Shown: piece by piece, positions 31,210-41,112 of the stretch
Layout: each line of letters starts with the position of its first letter
Numbering within the stretch: position 1 is the stretch's first letter
DNA from: Azoarcus sp031546845
Lineage (GTDB): Bacteria; Pseudomonadota; Gammaproteobacteria; Burkholderiales; Rhodocyclaceae
DNA length: 64,000 nucleotides
Reading direction: 5' to 3'
Assembly (NCBI GenBank): GCA_031546845.1
Contig: JAVBJT010000006.1
Coordinates: 248,001 to 312,000 of the forward strand
Translations under genes and position numbers: made by a program
The notes under the pieces: model-generated
Seen by the model: the letters and a program-made list of their open reading frames with translations, nothing else
Databases searched by the model: none
What the model was told of the DNA's origin: nothing

Positions 31210-31614
31210 ATGAACGACGTCCCGCCCAGCATCCTGTCCCACGTTTCCATCGGCACCAACCACTTCGACGACGCAATCAAGTTCTACGACGCCGTGTTCG
31301 CGGCGCTGGACATCCAGCAGATCATGGCTCACCCCGGCGCGGTGGCCTACGGTCGCCAATACCCGGAATTCTGGGTGCAGGCGCCGTTCGACGGTCACTC
31401 GGCTTCAGTCGGCAACGGCACCCATTTCGGTTTCATCGCCACCTCGAAAGCGCAAGTGGATGCGTTCTACCAAGCCGCGCTCGCAGCCGGCGCGACCGGC
31501 GACGGTGCCCCCGGACCACGCCCCGACTATGGCGAGCCCTACTACGGCTGTTTTGTGCGCGATCTGGACGGGCACAAAATCGAAGCCGCCTTCTGGGACG
31601 AAAGTCTGGGCTGA
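31210..31614 (+). CDS. VOC-family (glyoxalase/bleomycin-resistance fold) protein
   Basis: A 134-residue protein with the paired beta-alpha-beta modules of the VOC superfamily: 'LSHVSIGTNHFDDAIKFYDAVFAAL' and 'YYGCFVRDLDGHKIEAAFW' with metal-ligand His and Glu positions. Substrate and reaction are unknown. AAGGAAC lies upstream of the ATG. It is probably in one unit with the thioesterase. Confidence 0.85.
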   Translation: MNDVPPSILSHVSIGTNHFDDAIKFYDAVFAALDIQQIMAHPGAVAYGRQYPEFWVQAPFDGHSASVGNGTHFGFIATSKAQVDAFYQAALAAGATGDGAPGPRPDYGEPYYGCFVRDLDGHKIEAAFWDESLG

Positions 31615-31761
31615 CCCATCCACCCGCCTACCCCACCGCCAGCGAAATAAGCCGTGGCAGCGGGGCGCGGCATAATAGCGGTACTTACTCGTACGCCCGG
31701 TCGCCGTCCCTCAATAGATTCATGAACACGCACTCTTGTAACACCGGCACGCAACGCCTCT

Positions 31762-33036
31762 ATGTCTAACAACACACTAGGCACCGCCGCTATCATCGGC
31801 GGCGGCCCCGCGGGCCTCATCGCGGCTGAAGTGCTGACGCGCGCCGGGACGCAAGTGACCGTGTATGACGCCATGCCCTCGGTGGGGCGCAAATTCCTTC
31901 TCGCCGGCCGTGGCGGCCTCAATCTGACGCACGCCGAACCGCGCGAAGCCTTTCTTGCCCGTTACGGCGCGCGCCGGGAAAAGCTCGAACCGATGCTCGA
32001 CGAATTCGGCCCCGAAACCTTGCGCACCTGGGCCGACGAACTGGGCGCAGCTACCTTCGCCGGCAGTTCAGGGCGGGTTTTTCCCGCCGAGATGAAAGCC
32101 GCCCCCCTGCTGCGCGCCTGGCTCTCCCGCCTGCGCACCGCCGGCGTCACCTTCCAGGTACGCCAGCGCTGGCTGGGCTGGGGCGAGGACGGCAGGCTGC
32201 GCCTGGCCGGGGCGGAGGGGGAGTACCGGATTGCCGCCGATGCCACCGTACTGGCACTGGGCGGCGGTAGTTGGGCGAAATTCGGCGCCAATGGCGCCTG
32301 GGTGCCGCTGCTGCGCGAACAGGGCATTGCGGTGACCGATCTCATTCCAGCCAATTGCGGTTTCGATGTCGCCGGACGCGGCAGCGCTAACGGTTGGAGC
32401 GCCCATTTCCGCGAACGCTTTGCCGGCGAGCCGGTAAAGACGGTGCGCGCGCGTTTCACCGGCGTGGACGGCACGGTCCACGAACGCGCGGGCGAATTCG
32501 TCATTACCGCCACGGGCGTCGAAGGCGGGTTGATCTACGCCCTATCCGCGCCGCTGCGTGACGCACTCACCGCCAGCGGCGAAGCGGCGCTGTATCTCGA
32601 TCTCGTTCCCGGCCGCAGCCTCGAACGGCTCACCGCCGATCTCAGCCGCCCGCGCGGCAGCCGCTCCTTCGCCAGCCATCTGCAAGGCCAAACCGGCATT
32701 AAAGGCGTAAAAGCCGGACTGCTGCGCGAATGCGCCGGAACCGAAATCGACACCAACCCGGCCCGCCTCGCCGCCATGCTCAAGGCGCTGCCGCTGCGGC
32801 TTGCCGCCCCGCGCCCGCTGGACGAGGCGATCAGTTGCGCCGGTGGCGTGGATTTCGCCGGCCTAGACGACAATCTGATGCTGCGTACCCGTCCCGGCGT
32901 GTTCTGCGCCGGCGAAATGCTCGACTGGGAAGCGCCCACCGGCGGCTATCTGCTCACTGCCTGCTTTGCCACCGGCCATCGCGCCGGCCGTGCTGCCGCG
33001 AACTGGCTCGCCGCGCGAGCTGATGGGCGGCTCTGA
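31762..33036 (+). CDS. flavoprotein of the HI0933/TIGR03862 (BaiN-like) family
   Basis: A 424-residue protein. The FAD-binding dinucleotide fold is at the N-terminus ('IIGGGPAGLIAAEVL'), followed by 'GRKFLLAGRGGLNLTH', the family signature. A C-terminal 'AISCAGGVDFAGLDDNLMLRTRPGVFCAGEMLDWEAPTGGYLL' closes the FAD site. Members are annotated as NAD(P)/FAD-dependent oxidoreductases of uncertain role. A -10-like CATAAT lies at 31671. The ankyrin gene follows. Confidence 0.9.
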   Translation: MSNNTLGTAAIIGGGPAGLIAAEVLTRAGTQVTVYDAMPSVGRKFLLAGRGGLNLTHAEPREAFLARYGARREKLEPMLDEFGPETLRTWADELGAATFAGSSGRVFPAEMKAAPLLRAWLSRLRTAGVTFQVRQRWLGWGEDGRLRLAGAEGEYRIAADATVLALGGGSWAKFGANGAWVPLLREQGIAVTDLIPANCGFDVAGRGSANGWSAHFRERFAGEPVKTVRARFTGVDGTVHERAGEFVITATGVEGGLIYALSAPLRDALTASGEAALYLDLVPGRSLERLTADLSRPRGSRSFASHLQGQTGIKGVKAGLLRECAGTEIDTNPARLAAMLKALPLRLAAPRPLDEAISCAGGVDFAGLDDNLMLRTRPGVFCAGEMLDWEAPTGGYLLTACFATGHRAGRAAANWLAARADGRL

Positions 33037-33070
33037 AATACGCTACGGCAACATGGAAGACAAACGGAAA

Positions 33071-33733
33071 ATGAACATAAATAGCAAATCGATACTGGCG
33101 GTCTGCTCACTGTTATATGCGCTGTCGGCCAGCGCTGCCGACGTTTCGCCGTCCGCGTCGGCGAACACCGTCGATTACCCGCGCATGACGCGGGACGAAG
33201 CGTTGCGCTACCTCGACGAGAACAAGCGCCCGGCGCCGCTCATCGCCAATCTTCCGGATTACATTCTTTCCGCCGACGCGAAAACGGTCGAGGCCATGCT
33301 CGCGGCAGGGCTGGATCCCAACGAGCACAGCGACAACCTGTCGCAATCGCCGCTCGAAATAGCGGCAATGTCCTGCGCGGACGCAAACAACGACATAAAG
33401 GACATTTTGCGGACCATCGAGGTTTTGCTGGCGCACAAGGCAAACATCCGCACAAACCACCCCGATGGCCGTAGCGTGCTTTTCATCGCGGCGCAGAACT
33501 GCCCCTCATCCATCGTCAAGCGCCTGCTGAAAGCCGGGGCGGATCACGACAAACCCACTGAGCAAGGCTTCACGCCGCTGAGCATGGCACTGATCCTGAG
33601 CAACTACGACGCAGCCGAAGCCCTGATCGAAGCCGGCGCACGCTTGAGTGAGGAAACATCGGCTCAACTGCTCGCCGGCAATCCCGACGATGCGCGGCTC
33701 AAAAAACTGCTACAGGCAGCCACAAAAAAATGA
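33071..33733 (+). CDS. exported ankyrin-repeat protein
   Basis: A 220-residue protein. The signal peptide 'MNINSKSILAVCSLLYALSASA' with probable cleavage after ASA is followed by three to four ankyrin repeats, e.g. 'DAKTVEAMLAAGLDPNEHSD', 'SSIVKRLLKAGADHDKP' and 'YDAAEALIEAGARLSEE'. It is probably periplasmic and protein-binding. A start at 33053 adding MEDKRK is also possible. It follows the flavoprotein gene by 34 bp and precedes moaA. Confidence 0.8.
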   Translation: MNINSKSILAVCSLLYALSASAADVSPSASANTVDYPRMTRDEALRYLDENKRPAPLIANLPDYILSADAKTVEAMLAAGLDPNEHSDNLSQSPLEIAAMSCADANNDIKDILRTIEVLLAHKANIRTNHPDGRSVLFIAAQNCPSSIVKRLLKAGADHDKPTEQGFTPLSMALILSNYDAAEALIEAGARLSEETSAQLLAGNPDDARLKKLLQAATKK

Positions 33734-33860
33734 ATGCGCCCGGAGCCGCATACTGTTTCATACTCATCCGACGCCTGTAACTTTGACCGCAAACAAGGCG
33801 CAACGGAACAGCATGCCCCATTCTTCAGTCGAACGACGAAACCGGCTAGATAATCGAACC

Positions 33861-34955
33861 ATGAAGGTCATTCCCATCCGCGCGGACGCCGCTCCGGCCT
33901 CCTCCACCCCGCACCCACCCGCACCACCAGCGGGCGAGGTGCTACGCGACCGCCGCGCGCGGACGATGCAGGACTTACGTATTTCGATCACCGACCGTTG
34001 CAATTTCCGCTGCATCTACTGCATGCCGCGCGAGGTGTTCGACCACAACCACGCTTTTCTGCCACGGGCCGATCTGCTGAGCTTCGAGGAAATCCTGCGC
34101 GTCGCCCGCGCCTTCGCCGCGCGCGGCGTGCGCAAGATTCGCATCACCGGCGGCGAACCGCTGCTGCGCAAGAACGTCGACCGCCTGGTCGGGATGCTTG
34201 CCACACTGGACGGCGTGGAACTGACGCTGACCACCAACGGCGTACTGCTGCCCAAGCTCGCACAACCGCTGCGCGACGCCGGTCTGAGCCGTATCACCGT
34301 GAGCCTGGACGCGCTCGACGACGAAACCTTCCGCCGCATGAGCGATGCCGACTACCCCGCCGCGCGCGTGCTCGAAGGCATCGACGCCGCAGCCGCAGCT
34401 GGCTTCGGCCCGATCAAGGTCAACATGGTGGTCAAGCGCGGTACCAACGACCATGCGATCGAACCGATGGCGCGTCACTTCCGCAGCAGCGGCCACATCC
34501 TGCGCTTCATCGAATTCATGGATGTCGGCACATCGAACGGCTGGCGGCTGGATGAAGTACTGCCCTCGCGCGACATCATCGAGCGCCTGCACGCACTCTT
34601 TCCGCTCGAACCGATCGACCCCAACTACCCCAGCGAAGTCGCCGAGCGCTGGCGTTATTGCGACGGCGCGGGCGAAATCGGCGTCATCTCCTCCGTCACC
34701 CAGGCGTTCTGCTCCACCTGTACGCGCATCCGCCTATCCACCGAAGGCAAGCTGTACACCTGTCTGTTCGCCCAATCGGGCCACGATCTGCGCGCGCTGC
34801 TGCGCACGGGCACGGACGAAGCGCGGATCGACACCCAACTCGACGCCGCCATCGCCGCCGTATGGCGGCAACGCGGCGACCGTTATTCGGAAATTCGCGG
34901 CGCCCATACCGATTTCGCACCGCACAAGATCGAAATGTCGTACATCGGCGGCTGA
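33861..34955 (+). CDS. moaA: GTP 3',8-cyclase MoaA
   Basis: A 364-residue radical SAM enzyme. The CxxxCxxC cluster site is 'CNFRCIYC'. A second C-terminal cluster is formed by Cys in 'FCSTCTRIRLS' and 'LYTCLF'. The last residues are Gly-Gly, needed for activity with MoaC. It converts GTP to 3',8-cyclo-GTP in the first step of molybdenum cofactor synthesis. moaC is not adjacent. It starts at ATG 33861; the first 35 residues are a Pro/Ala-rich extension. Confidence 0.96.
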   Translation: MKVIPIRADAAPASSTPHPPAPPAGEVLRDRRARTMQDLRISITDRCNFRCIYCMPREVFDHNHAFLPRADLLSFEEILRVARAFAARGVRKIRITGGEPLLRKNVDRLVGMLATLDGVELTLTTNGVLLPKLAQPLRDAGLSRITVSLDALDDETFRRMSDADYPAARVLEGIDAAAAAGFGPIKVNMVVKRGTNDHAIEPMARHFRSSGHILRFIEFMDVGTSNGWRLDEVLPSRDIIERLHALFPLEPIDPNYPSEVAERWRYCDGAGEIGVISSVTQAFCSTCTRIRLSTEGKLYTCLFAQSGHDLRALLRTGTDEARIDTQLDAAIAAVWRQRGDRYSEIRGAHTDFAPHKIEMSYIGG

Positions 34956-34998
34956 AGCGTCACGCACAGACCCGGCGAGCCGCCCCCTTACCGCCGAC

Positions 34999-36417
34999 TC
35001 ACTCTTCCAGCCGCTCGTGCGCGTCGGGCAGTTCATCCAACCGCGCCGCCTCGATCTTGTTGAAATGAGCGCTGATCTTGCGGCTGGATACCTGTACTTC
35101 CTGCGCATCCTTGTTCGCCTGCTCGATATGGCGCGCAAGCGCGCTCATACGCTCGTCGAAACGGCCAAAATCCTTCGCCAGCTTGCCCAAGGCATCCTTG
35201 ATGACGTGGACCTGCTTGCGCGTCTCGATATCCTTGAGCACCGCGCGCGCGGTATTCAGCACCGCCATCAGCGTGGTCGGCGATACGATCCACACCCGCC
35301 TGGACTGGGCATAGGCGACGATTTCCGGGTGGTAAGCGTGGATTTCGGCAAACACCGCCTCGGCCGGCAGAAACATCACCGCGCCGTCGGACGTGACGCC
35401 GGGCAGAATGTATTTGGTGGCAATGGCATCGACATGGCGCTTGATGTCGCCGCGAAAAGCACTTTGCGCCGTGCGGCGCTCACTTTCGGCCAGCGTGGAA
35501 TCGAGCATGCGGTGGTAGTTTTCCAGCGGAAACTTGGCATCCACCGCCACCTGCCCGCTCGGCTCCGGCAGCTTCAGCAGGCAATCGACGCGCGTGCCGT
35601 TCGGCAAGGTCGCCTGTAATTCCCACGCATCCGGCGGCAGCGCGTTCTGCACCAGCGCGGCAAGCTGAACCTCGCCAAACGCGCCGCGCGCGCGCTTATC
35701 ACCGAGCAATTCCTGCAGGCTGACGACATTGCTGGTCAGGCCGTCAATCTTCTTCTGCGCTTCGTCGATGGTCGCCAGCCGCGCCATGACGTTGGCGAAA
35801 GTCTCGTTGGTCTTGCGAAAACCCTCGTCCAAGCGCTCACGCACATGGCCGGAAATCACCTCCAGGCGCTCGTTGATCGCACGCGTCAGCGCCTCGATGC
35901 TTACCGTCAACTGCGCGGAGGCCGAACGCAGCCCTTCCTGCAACAACTCGCGGTCGGCGCGGGCGTGGTCGGACAAGGTTTTCAGCGTCTGTTCCAGCAA
36001 CTCGCCGCGCAGGCGCTCATGCGCGGCGGCAACACCGGCGGACAGATCGGCGAAGCGTAGCGCGACATCCTCGCGCTGACCGTCGAGGCGCGATTGCAAC
36101 GCAAGGTGCAACGCCTGCATCGCCTCGCGCAAACGTCCGGCATCATGCTCAGCACGGGCGCCGAGGCGGTCGGTCTGCTGGCCAAACGCGGTGTGCAGAT
36201 CCGACAGCATCGCCCGGTGTTGCTCGGCGGATACCGCGCGCAGACTCTCATCGAAGCGCGCGGCCCCCTCCCGTTCCAGCCGGCCGATGCGCCATGCCAA
36301 CCAAAGCACCGCCAACGCCAGCAACAAAACTGTGCCGGCGGCCGCGAACAATCCGTATTCCTGCACGACGCGCTCCGATTCGGGATGGATCAGGGTAAAT
36401 TCAACAAGGCCGCCCAA
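34999..36417 (-). CDS. rmuC: DNA recombination protein RmuC
   Basis: A 472-residue protein. An N-terminal membrane helix (about 22-45, 'LFAAAGTVLLLALAVLWLAW') and long coiled coil (50-240) precede the RmuC nuclease-like domain ('LQELLGDKRARGAFGE', 'VDCLLKLPEPSGQVAVDAKFPLENY', 'VWIVSPTTLMAVLNT'). RmuC is thought to limit recombination at inverted repeats. The start is TTG at 36417 and uncertain. It converges with moaA. Confidence 0.93.
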   Translation of the reverse strand: MGGLVEFTLIHPESERVVQEYGLFAAAGTVLLLALAVLWLAWRIGRLEREGAARFDESLRAVSAEQHRAMLSDLHTAFGQQTDRLGARAEHDAGRLREAMQALHLALQSRLDGQREDVALRFADLSAGVAAAHERLRGELLEQTLKTLSDHARADRELLQEGLRSASAQLTVSIEALTRAINERLEVISGHVRERLDEGFRKTNETFANVMARLATIDEAQKKIDGLTSNVVSLQELLGDKRARGAFGEVQLAALVQNALPPDAWELQATLPNGTRVDCLLKLPEPSGQVAVDAKFPLENYHRMLDSTLAESERRTAQSAFRGDIKRHVDAIATKYILPGVTSDGAVMFLPAEAVFAEIHAYHPEIVAYAQSRRVWIVSPTTLMAVLNTARAVLKDIETRKQVHVIKDALGKLAKDFGRFDERMSALARHIEQANKDAQEVQVSSRKISAHFNKIEAARLDELPDAHERLEE

Positions 36418-36492
36418 CCGTCCAACGCGTTCCCCGCGCCGCGCGGCGGCGGGCGGATTATAGCGGCCCCCTTCGGATATGCGCCGCGCATT

Positions 36493-38988
36493 TCAAGCAA
36501 GCGCGCGCAGGCTTGCCAGCGGCGGGCGCGACAGCAAGCGGCGAATGCCCAACCAGCCGCCCAGCACCACGCCGCCCGCGCCAAGCATCACGGCGATCAG
36601 CACCGGCCCCACGCCCGGCACATAGCCGGTCTTGAAAACGAAATGGCCTAGCGCCCACCCGATTGCGCTGGCGCCGATACCCGCGAGCAAACCGGCAACA
36701 GCGCCGAGAACAAGAAATTCCGCCAGCAGCGCCTGCCGCACCTGGCGATGGCGCGCACCGAGCGTGCGTAGCATCGCCAATTCGTACTCGCGTTCGTCAT
36801 GCGTGGATTGCAGCGCGGCATAGAGCACGACCAGCCCCGCGAGCAGCGCGAAACCGAAAACGAACTGCACGACAACAATCAATTGCTCGGTAATCTCCCG
36901 CACCTGGGCGAGCACCGCCACGATGTCGATCACCGTCAGATTCGGAAAGGCCGCGACCAGCCGAGTAATGAAATCCTGCCTTTCCGGCGGCAGATGGAAG
37001 CTGGTGATGAGGCTCGCCGGATAGTTTTCCAGCAGGCCATCGCTGGCGATGAAGAAAAAATTCACCCGCATGGAATCCCAATCCAGCGCGCGCACGCTGG
37101 TAATCGGCGCTTCCGCCGGCTGGCCGGCGATTTCGAAACCGACGACATCGCCCACCTTGAGACCGAAATCCGCCGCCAAGCCTTTTTCCACCGAGAACTG
37201 CGCCGTATGCTCACCACCATGCCAGCGACCAGCCACGACCTCGTTGCCTCCCGGCAATTCACTGGCGTAGGACAGGTTGAATTCGCGCTCGGCCAGCCGA
37301 CGCACACGCCCATCCGGGTAATCCTCCGGCTTCACCGGTTTGCCGTTGATCGCCGTCAAGCGACCACGGATCATCGGCAGCACACGCGGCACGGGCAGCC
37401 CCGCGGCGGCGAAAGCCTCGCCCAGCGCCGCGCGCTGATCGGGCTGAATGTTGATGATGAAGCGGTTGGGCGCATCCGGCGGCGCCATCCGCCGCCAGTC
37501 TTCGAGCAGATCGGCGCGGATCAACGTAAGCAGCAGCAGCGCGGTGATACCGAGACCGAGCGCGGCGATCTGGATCACACTGCCACCCATGCGCCGCCCA
37601 AGCGCGGCGATGCCGTAGCGCCAGCCGCCGCCACGCAGGCTGCCCTGGCCTTTCAAACGCGCGGCCAAGCGCAGCGCCCACCAGCCAGCCAGCGCAAAGA
37701 GGCCGAGCGCGGTGGCGAAACCGAGCGCCACCGCCGCGCCAAGGCGCACATCGGCGGCGATCCAGAAAATCAGCCCGAGCAACGCCGCCAACCCCAACAC
37801 CCAGGCGCTACCCGACAGCGGTTCGGCGGCGGCGAACTCACGCCGCAGTACGCGCAACGTGGGCACTTGTCCAAGACGCAACAACTGCGGCAGCACGAAA
37901 CCGCCCAGCAACACGATACCGACGAGCAACCCATGCGCCAGCGGCAACAACGACGGCGCGGGCAGATCGATGGCGAGAATTTCGCGCAATCCCCCGCCCA
38001 AGCCCCATTGCACCGCCCAGCCGAGCGCGCAGCCGCACAGCGCGGCGAGCAGACCGAACAGCAGAAATTCACCGGTAACGATGCCGAGCATCTGGCGCTG
38101 GCGCGCGCCCAGGCAGCGCATGACCGCACAACCGTCAAGGTGGCGTTGCATGAAGCGCCGCGCCGACAAACCCACCGCCACGGCGGCAAGAACCACCGCC
38201 AGCAGCGCCGCCAAGCGCAGGAAGCGCTGCGCCTGATCGAGCGCGCCGCGCACCTCGGGGCGAGCGTTTTCGATTGTTTCCACCGACTGCCCGCGCTCCA
38301 ACGCGGTGTGCGCCCATTGCTCGTAGGCGGCCACGGCGGCGGCATCCCCGGCCAGATGCAAGCGCCACGTCGCGCGGCTGCCGGCGGTAAGCAGCCCAGT
38401 GGCGGGCAGATCGGTAAGGTTGAATATCGCCCGTGGCAGCAGACTGAAGAAATTCGCGCCACGGTCGGACTCGAACGTCACCATGCCGCCGACGCGAAAT
38501 TCGCTGTAGCCGAAACTCACACGGTCGCCAACACGCACGCCGAGCTCGGTAAACAGGCGCTCGTCGAGCCACACCTCACCCGCCGCCGGCGCGCGCCCCG
38601 CCACCGCATCGGGCATGTTAGGCCCAGCGGCCAGGCGGATCGAACCGCGCAGCGGGTAGCCGTCCTCAACCGCCTTGACACCGGTGAGCTGCGTTTTGTC
38701 GGCGGTGCTCGCCATGCTGGTGAACAACACCGTGGTAACGGCGGCGAGCCCGCGCCGGCGGGCTTCGTCGATAAAATGCGCCGGCCACGGATGATCCGCG
38801 CGCAGCAGCAGATCGCCGCCGAGCAGTTGATTGGCCTCGCGGTCCAGCCCACGACCGACACGGTCGGCAAGAAAGCCGACGCTGGTAAGACTGGCGACGG
38901 CAAGTGCGATCGCCAGGCCAAGCAAGTGCAATTCGCCCGCGCGCAGATCGCGCCACAACATGCGCCAGGCCAGCCGGATCACGTTCAT
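36493..38988 (-). CDS. FtsX-like ABC transporter permease (YbbP type)
   Basis: An 831-residue protein with about ten membrane helices and two FtsX-like domains: one near residues 255-400 and one at the C-terminus ('MLRTLGARHRQVRQALLAEFLVLGAVAGLLAG'). Large periplasmic domains lie between. It resembles E. coli YbbP, which pairs with ATPase YbbA and lies near TesA. No ATPase gene is adjacent here, so its partner must be encoded elsewhere. The related LolCE and MacB families suggest movement of lipophilic or envelope substrates. Confidence 0.9.
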   Translation of the reverse strand: MNVIRLAWRMLWRDLRAGELHLLGLAIALAVASLTSVGFLADRVGRGLDREANQLLGGDLLLRADHPWPAHFIDEARRRGLAAVTTVLFTSMASTADKTQLTGVKAVEDGYPLRGSIRLAAGPNMPDAVAGRAPAAGEVWLDERLFTELGVRVGDRVSFGYSEFRVGGMVTFESDRGANFFSLLPRAIFNLTDLPATGLLTAGSRATWRLHLAGDAAAVAAYEQWAHTALERGQSVETIENARPEVRGALDQAQRFLRLAALLAVVLAAVAVGLSARRFMQRHLDGCAVMRCLGARQRQMLGIVTGEFLLFGLLAALCGCALGWAVQWGLGGGLREILAIDLPAPSLLPLAHGLLVGIVLLGGFVLPQLLRLGQVPTLRVLRREFAAAEPLSGSAWVLGLAALLGLIFWIAADVRLGAAVALGFATALGLFALAGWWALRLAARLKGQGSLRGGGWRYGIAALGRRMGGSVIQIAALGLGITALLLLTLIRADLLEDWRRMAPPDAPNRFIINIQPDQRAALGEAFAAAGLPVPRVLPMIRGRLTAINGKPVKPEDYPDGRVRRLAEREFNLSYASELPGGNEVVAGRWHGGEHTAQFSVEKGLAADFGLKVGDVVGFEIAGQPAEAPITSVRALDWDSMRVNFFFIASDGLLENYPASLITSFHLPPERQDFITRLVAAFPNLTVIDIVAVLAQVREITEQLIVVVQFVFGFALLAGLVVLYAALQSTHDEREYELAMLRTLGARHRQVRQALLAEFLVLGAVAGLLAGIGASAIGWALGHFVFKTGYVPGVGPVLIAVMLGAGGVVLGGWLGIRRLLSRPPLASLRALA

Positions 38989-39037
38989 GCTTTTCCCTCG
39001 GGCGGCGCAAATGCTTTGCCGTTCATTGCGCGCGCCG

Positions 39038-40210
39038 TCATCTTTTCACCGGCAGCAGACGGCGCGCCAGCTCCACCCAGTAAGTCACGCCGGCGGTGAT
39101 GATGCCGTCGTTGAAATCGTAGTTCGGGTTGTGCAACATGCAACCGCCCTCGCCTGGCCCATTGCCGATCCAAACGTAGGCGCCGGGGCGGCGTTCGAGA
39201 AAATAGGCGAAATCCTCCGCCCCCATGCTCGGCCGCTCGTTGGTGACAACGCCGCCCGCGCCCGCCACCATGCACGCCACTTCGGCGCACAGGGCCGCCT
39301 CGGTGGCAGTGTTGATCGTCGGCGGATAGCCGCGCCGGTATGCACATTCGATACGCACGCCGAAACTCGCCGCAATGCCGTCGCAGATCCGCCGTATCGC
39401 CTGTTCCGCCTGCGTGCGCACCGCCGGGGAGAACGTCCGTACCGTGCCGCACAGTTCGGCGCGTTCGGGAATCGCGTTGTATGCCTCGCCAGCATGGAAT
39501 TGTGTGACCGACAGCACCGCCGCCTCGGTCGGATCGACATTGCGCCCGACCACCGTTTGCAGCGCCTGCACCAGCGCAGCGCCGGCCACCACCGGATCGG
39601 CCCCCAGGTGTGGCATCGCCGCGTGCGCGCCACGGCCATCGATGCGGATGTCGAAACGGTCCGCGCTCGCCATCACCGCGCCGCTATGCACGGCGAAATG
39701 CCCGGCCGTCAACCCGGGCCAGTTGTGCATGCCGAATACCGCCTCTACCGGAAAGCGCTCGAACAGGCCATCGTCGATCATCGCCTGAGCGCCACCCTCG
39801 CCCTCCTCGGCAGGCTGGAAAACGAGATACACCGTACCGTCGAAATCCCGCGCGGCGGCCAATACTTCCGCCGCACCGAGCAACATTGTGGTATGACCGT
39901 CATGGCCGCAAGCGTGCATGCAACCGGCATTAACGGAACGATGGGCGAAGGAGTTGCTCTCGGTGATCGGCAGCGCGTCCATATCGGCGCGTAAAGCAAT
40001 CGCGCGCAGACTCCGCCCGGCGCGCACGACACCGACCACACCGGTGCCGCCGACGCCGCGATGCGCCTCGAGGCCGAGCGCTTCCAGATGCGCGGCAACG
40101 ATATCGGCGGTGCGATACTCGGCGAAGGCGAGTTCGGGATGCGCGTGCAGGTCGCGCCGCAATGTGGTCAATCTGGCTTGGCTGGGGAAAATGATGTCGG
40201 TTACGCTCAT
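39038..40210 (-). CDS. M20-family amidohydrolase (hippurate hydrolase-like)
   Basis: A 390-residue protein. The dinuclear metal site residues are visible: 'CMHACGHDGHTTMLLG', Glu-Glu in 'FQPAEEGEGGA', 'HNWPGL' and 'PSMGAEDFAYFLE'. Relatives hydrolyse N-acyl amino acids, hippurate or IAA-amino acids. The substrate is unknown. Start ATG 40210 removes a 53-residue GC-rich extension that has no family counterpart. The permease gene follows by 49 bp. Confidence 0.92.
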   Translation of the reverse strand: MSVTDIIFPSQARLTTLRRDLHAHPELAFAEYRTADIVAAHLEALGLEAHRGVGGTGVVGVVRAGRSLRAIALRADMDALPITESNSFAHRSVNAGCMHACGHDGHTTMLLGAAEVLAAARDFDGTVYLVFQPAEEGEGGAQAMIDDGLFERFPVEAVFGMHNWPGLTAGHFAVHSGAVMASADRFDIRIDGRGAHAAMPHLGADPVVAGAALVQALQTVVGRNVDPTEAAVLSVTQFHAGEAYNAIPERAELCGTVRTFSPAVRTQAEQAIRRICDGIAASFGVRIECAYRRGYPPTINTATEAALCAEVACMVAGAGGVVTNERPSMGAEDFAYFLERRPGAYVWIGNGPGEGGCMLHNPNYDFNDGIITAGVTYWVELARRLLPVKR

Positions 40211-40311
40211 GGCTGGACCCGATCTGATTGAGACAAGACTTGAGTGTATTACAGGAACAGAACGCGCGCCCGCCACCCCGGCCGGGCCACCCAACCATTG
40301 GAAAACGCCAT

Positions 40312-41112
40312 ATGAGTGAAGAATCCCGCATCGCCCTGCTGATCGATGCCGACAACTGCCCGGCGGCAAAAATCGAGGTCATCCTCGACGAACTGGCCAA
40401 ATACGGCGTCACCAACATCCGCCGCGCTTACGGCAACTGGAAGAGCAACAGCCTCAAGAGGTGGGAGGAGGTGCTGCACGAATACGCCATTCAGCCGGTG
40501 CAGCAGTTCGCCTACACCAAGGGCAAGAACGCCACCGACAGCGCGATGATCATCGACGCGATGGACCTGCTCTACACCCAGAAGCTGGACGCATTCTGCC
40601 TTGCCTCGTCGGATTCGGACTTCACCCCGCTGGTGATGCGCATTCGCGCCAACGGCCTCAAGGTGCTCGGTTTCGGCGAAAAGAAAACGCCGATGCCCTT
40701 CGTCAATGCCTGCTCGCGCTTTCTCTACCTGGAAAACCTGGGTGAACCGGATATCGCCGAAATCGGCGGTAATGACGATGACAGCACAGCGGCGAGCCCG
40801 CGCCCCCGGCAAAAAAACGCCAAGGACCTGAAAGGCGACACCAAGCTGGTCAGCCTGCTGCGCAATGCGATCGACGCCTGCGCCGACGAGGAAGACGGCT
40901 GGGCCAGCCTATCCTCGGTCGGTTCGCACATTTCCAACCAGGCCTCGTTCGACCCGCGCAACTACGGCTACAAAAAACTCAGCGATCTGATCGAGGCCAC
41001 CGCCTTGTTCGACACCGAGCGCCGCGGCAGCCATCTGTATTTGCGCAAGCGCCGCGACGCCCAACGCAGCCCCCGTAAACGCAACCGGCCGGCGGAATCG
41101 CCGGCCGGTTGA
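40312..41112 (+). CDS. NYN-domain ribonuclease-like protein with C-terminal OST-HTH/LOTUS domain
   Basis: A 266-residue protein. The NYN (LabA/DUF88, PIN-like) domain (about 5-145) shows the conserved acidic pattern: 'LLIDADNCPAAK', 'DSAMIIDAMDLLY' and 'CLASSDSDFTPLVMRIR'. After an acidic linker, residues about 175-250 resemble an OST-HTH/LOTUS RNA-binding module ('LVSLLRNAIDAC', 'FDPRNYGYKKLSDLIEAT'). It is predicted to cut or bind RNA; the target is unknown. The basic tail is rich in Arg and Lys. The final codons form an 11-bp perfect hairpin over the stop codon. Confidence 0.88.
   Translation: MSEESRIALLIDADNCPAAKIEVILDELAKYGVTNIRRAYGNWKSNSLKRWEEVLHEYAIQPVQQFAYTKGKNATDSAMIIDAMDLLYTQKLDAFCLASSDSDFTPLVMRIRANGLKVLGFGEKKTPMPFVNACSRFLYLENLGEPDIAEIGGNDDDSTAASPRPRQKNAKDLKGDTKLVSLLRNAIDACADEEDGWASLSSVGSHISNQASFDPRNYGYKKLSDLIEATALFDTERRGSHLYLRKRRDAQRSPRKRNRPAESPAG

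Noticed and set aside
33734..33860. Extended MoaA N-terminus from 33648.
   Set aside because: The extra sequence overlaps the ankyrin gene and has no counterpart in MoaA. ATG 33861 is the plausible start.
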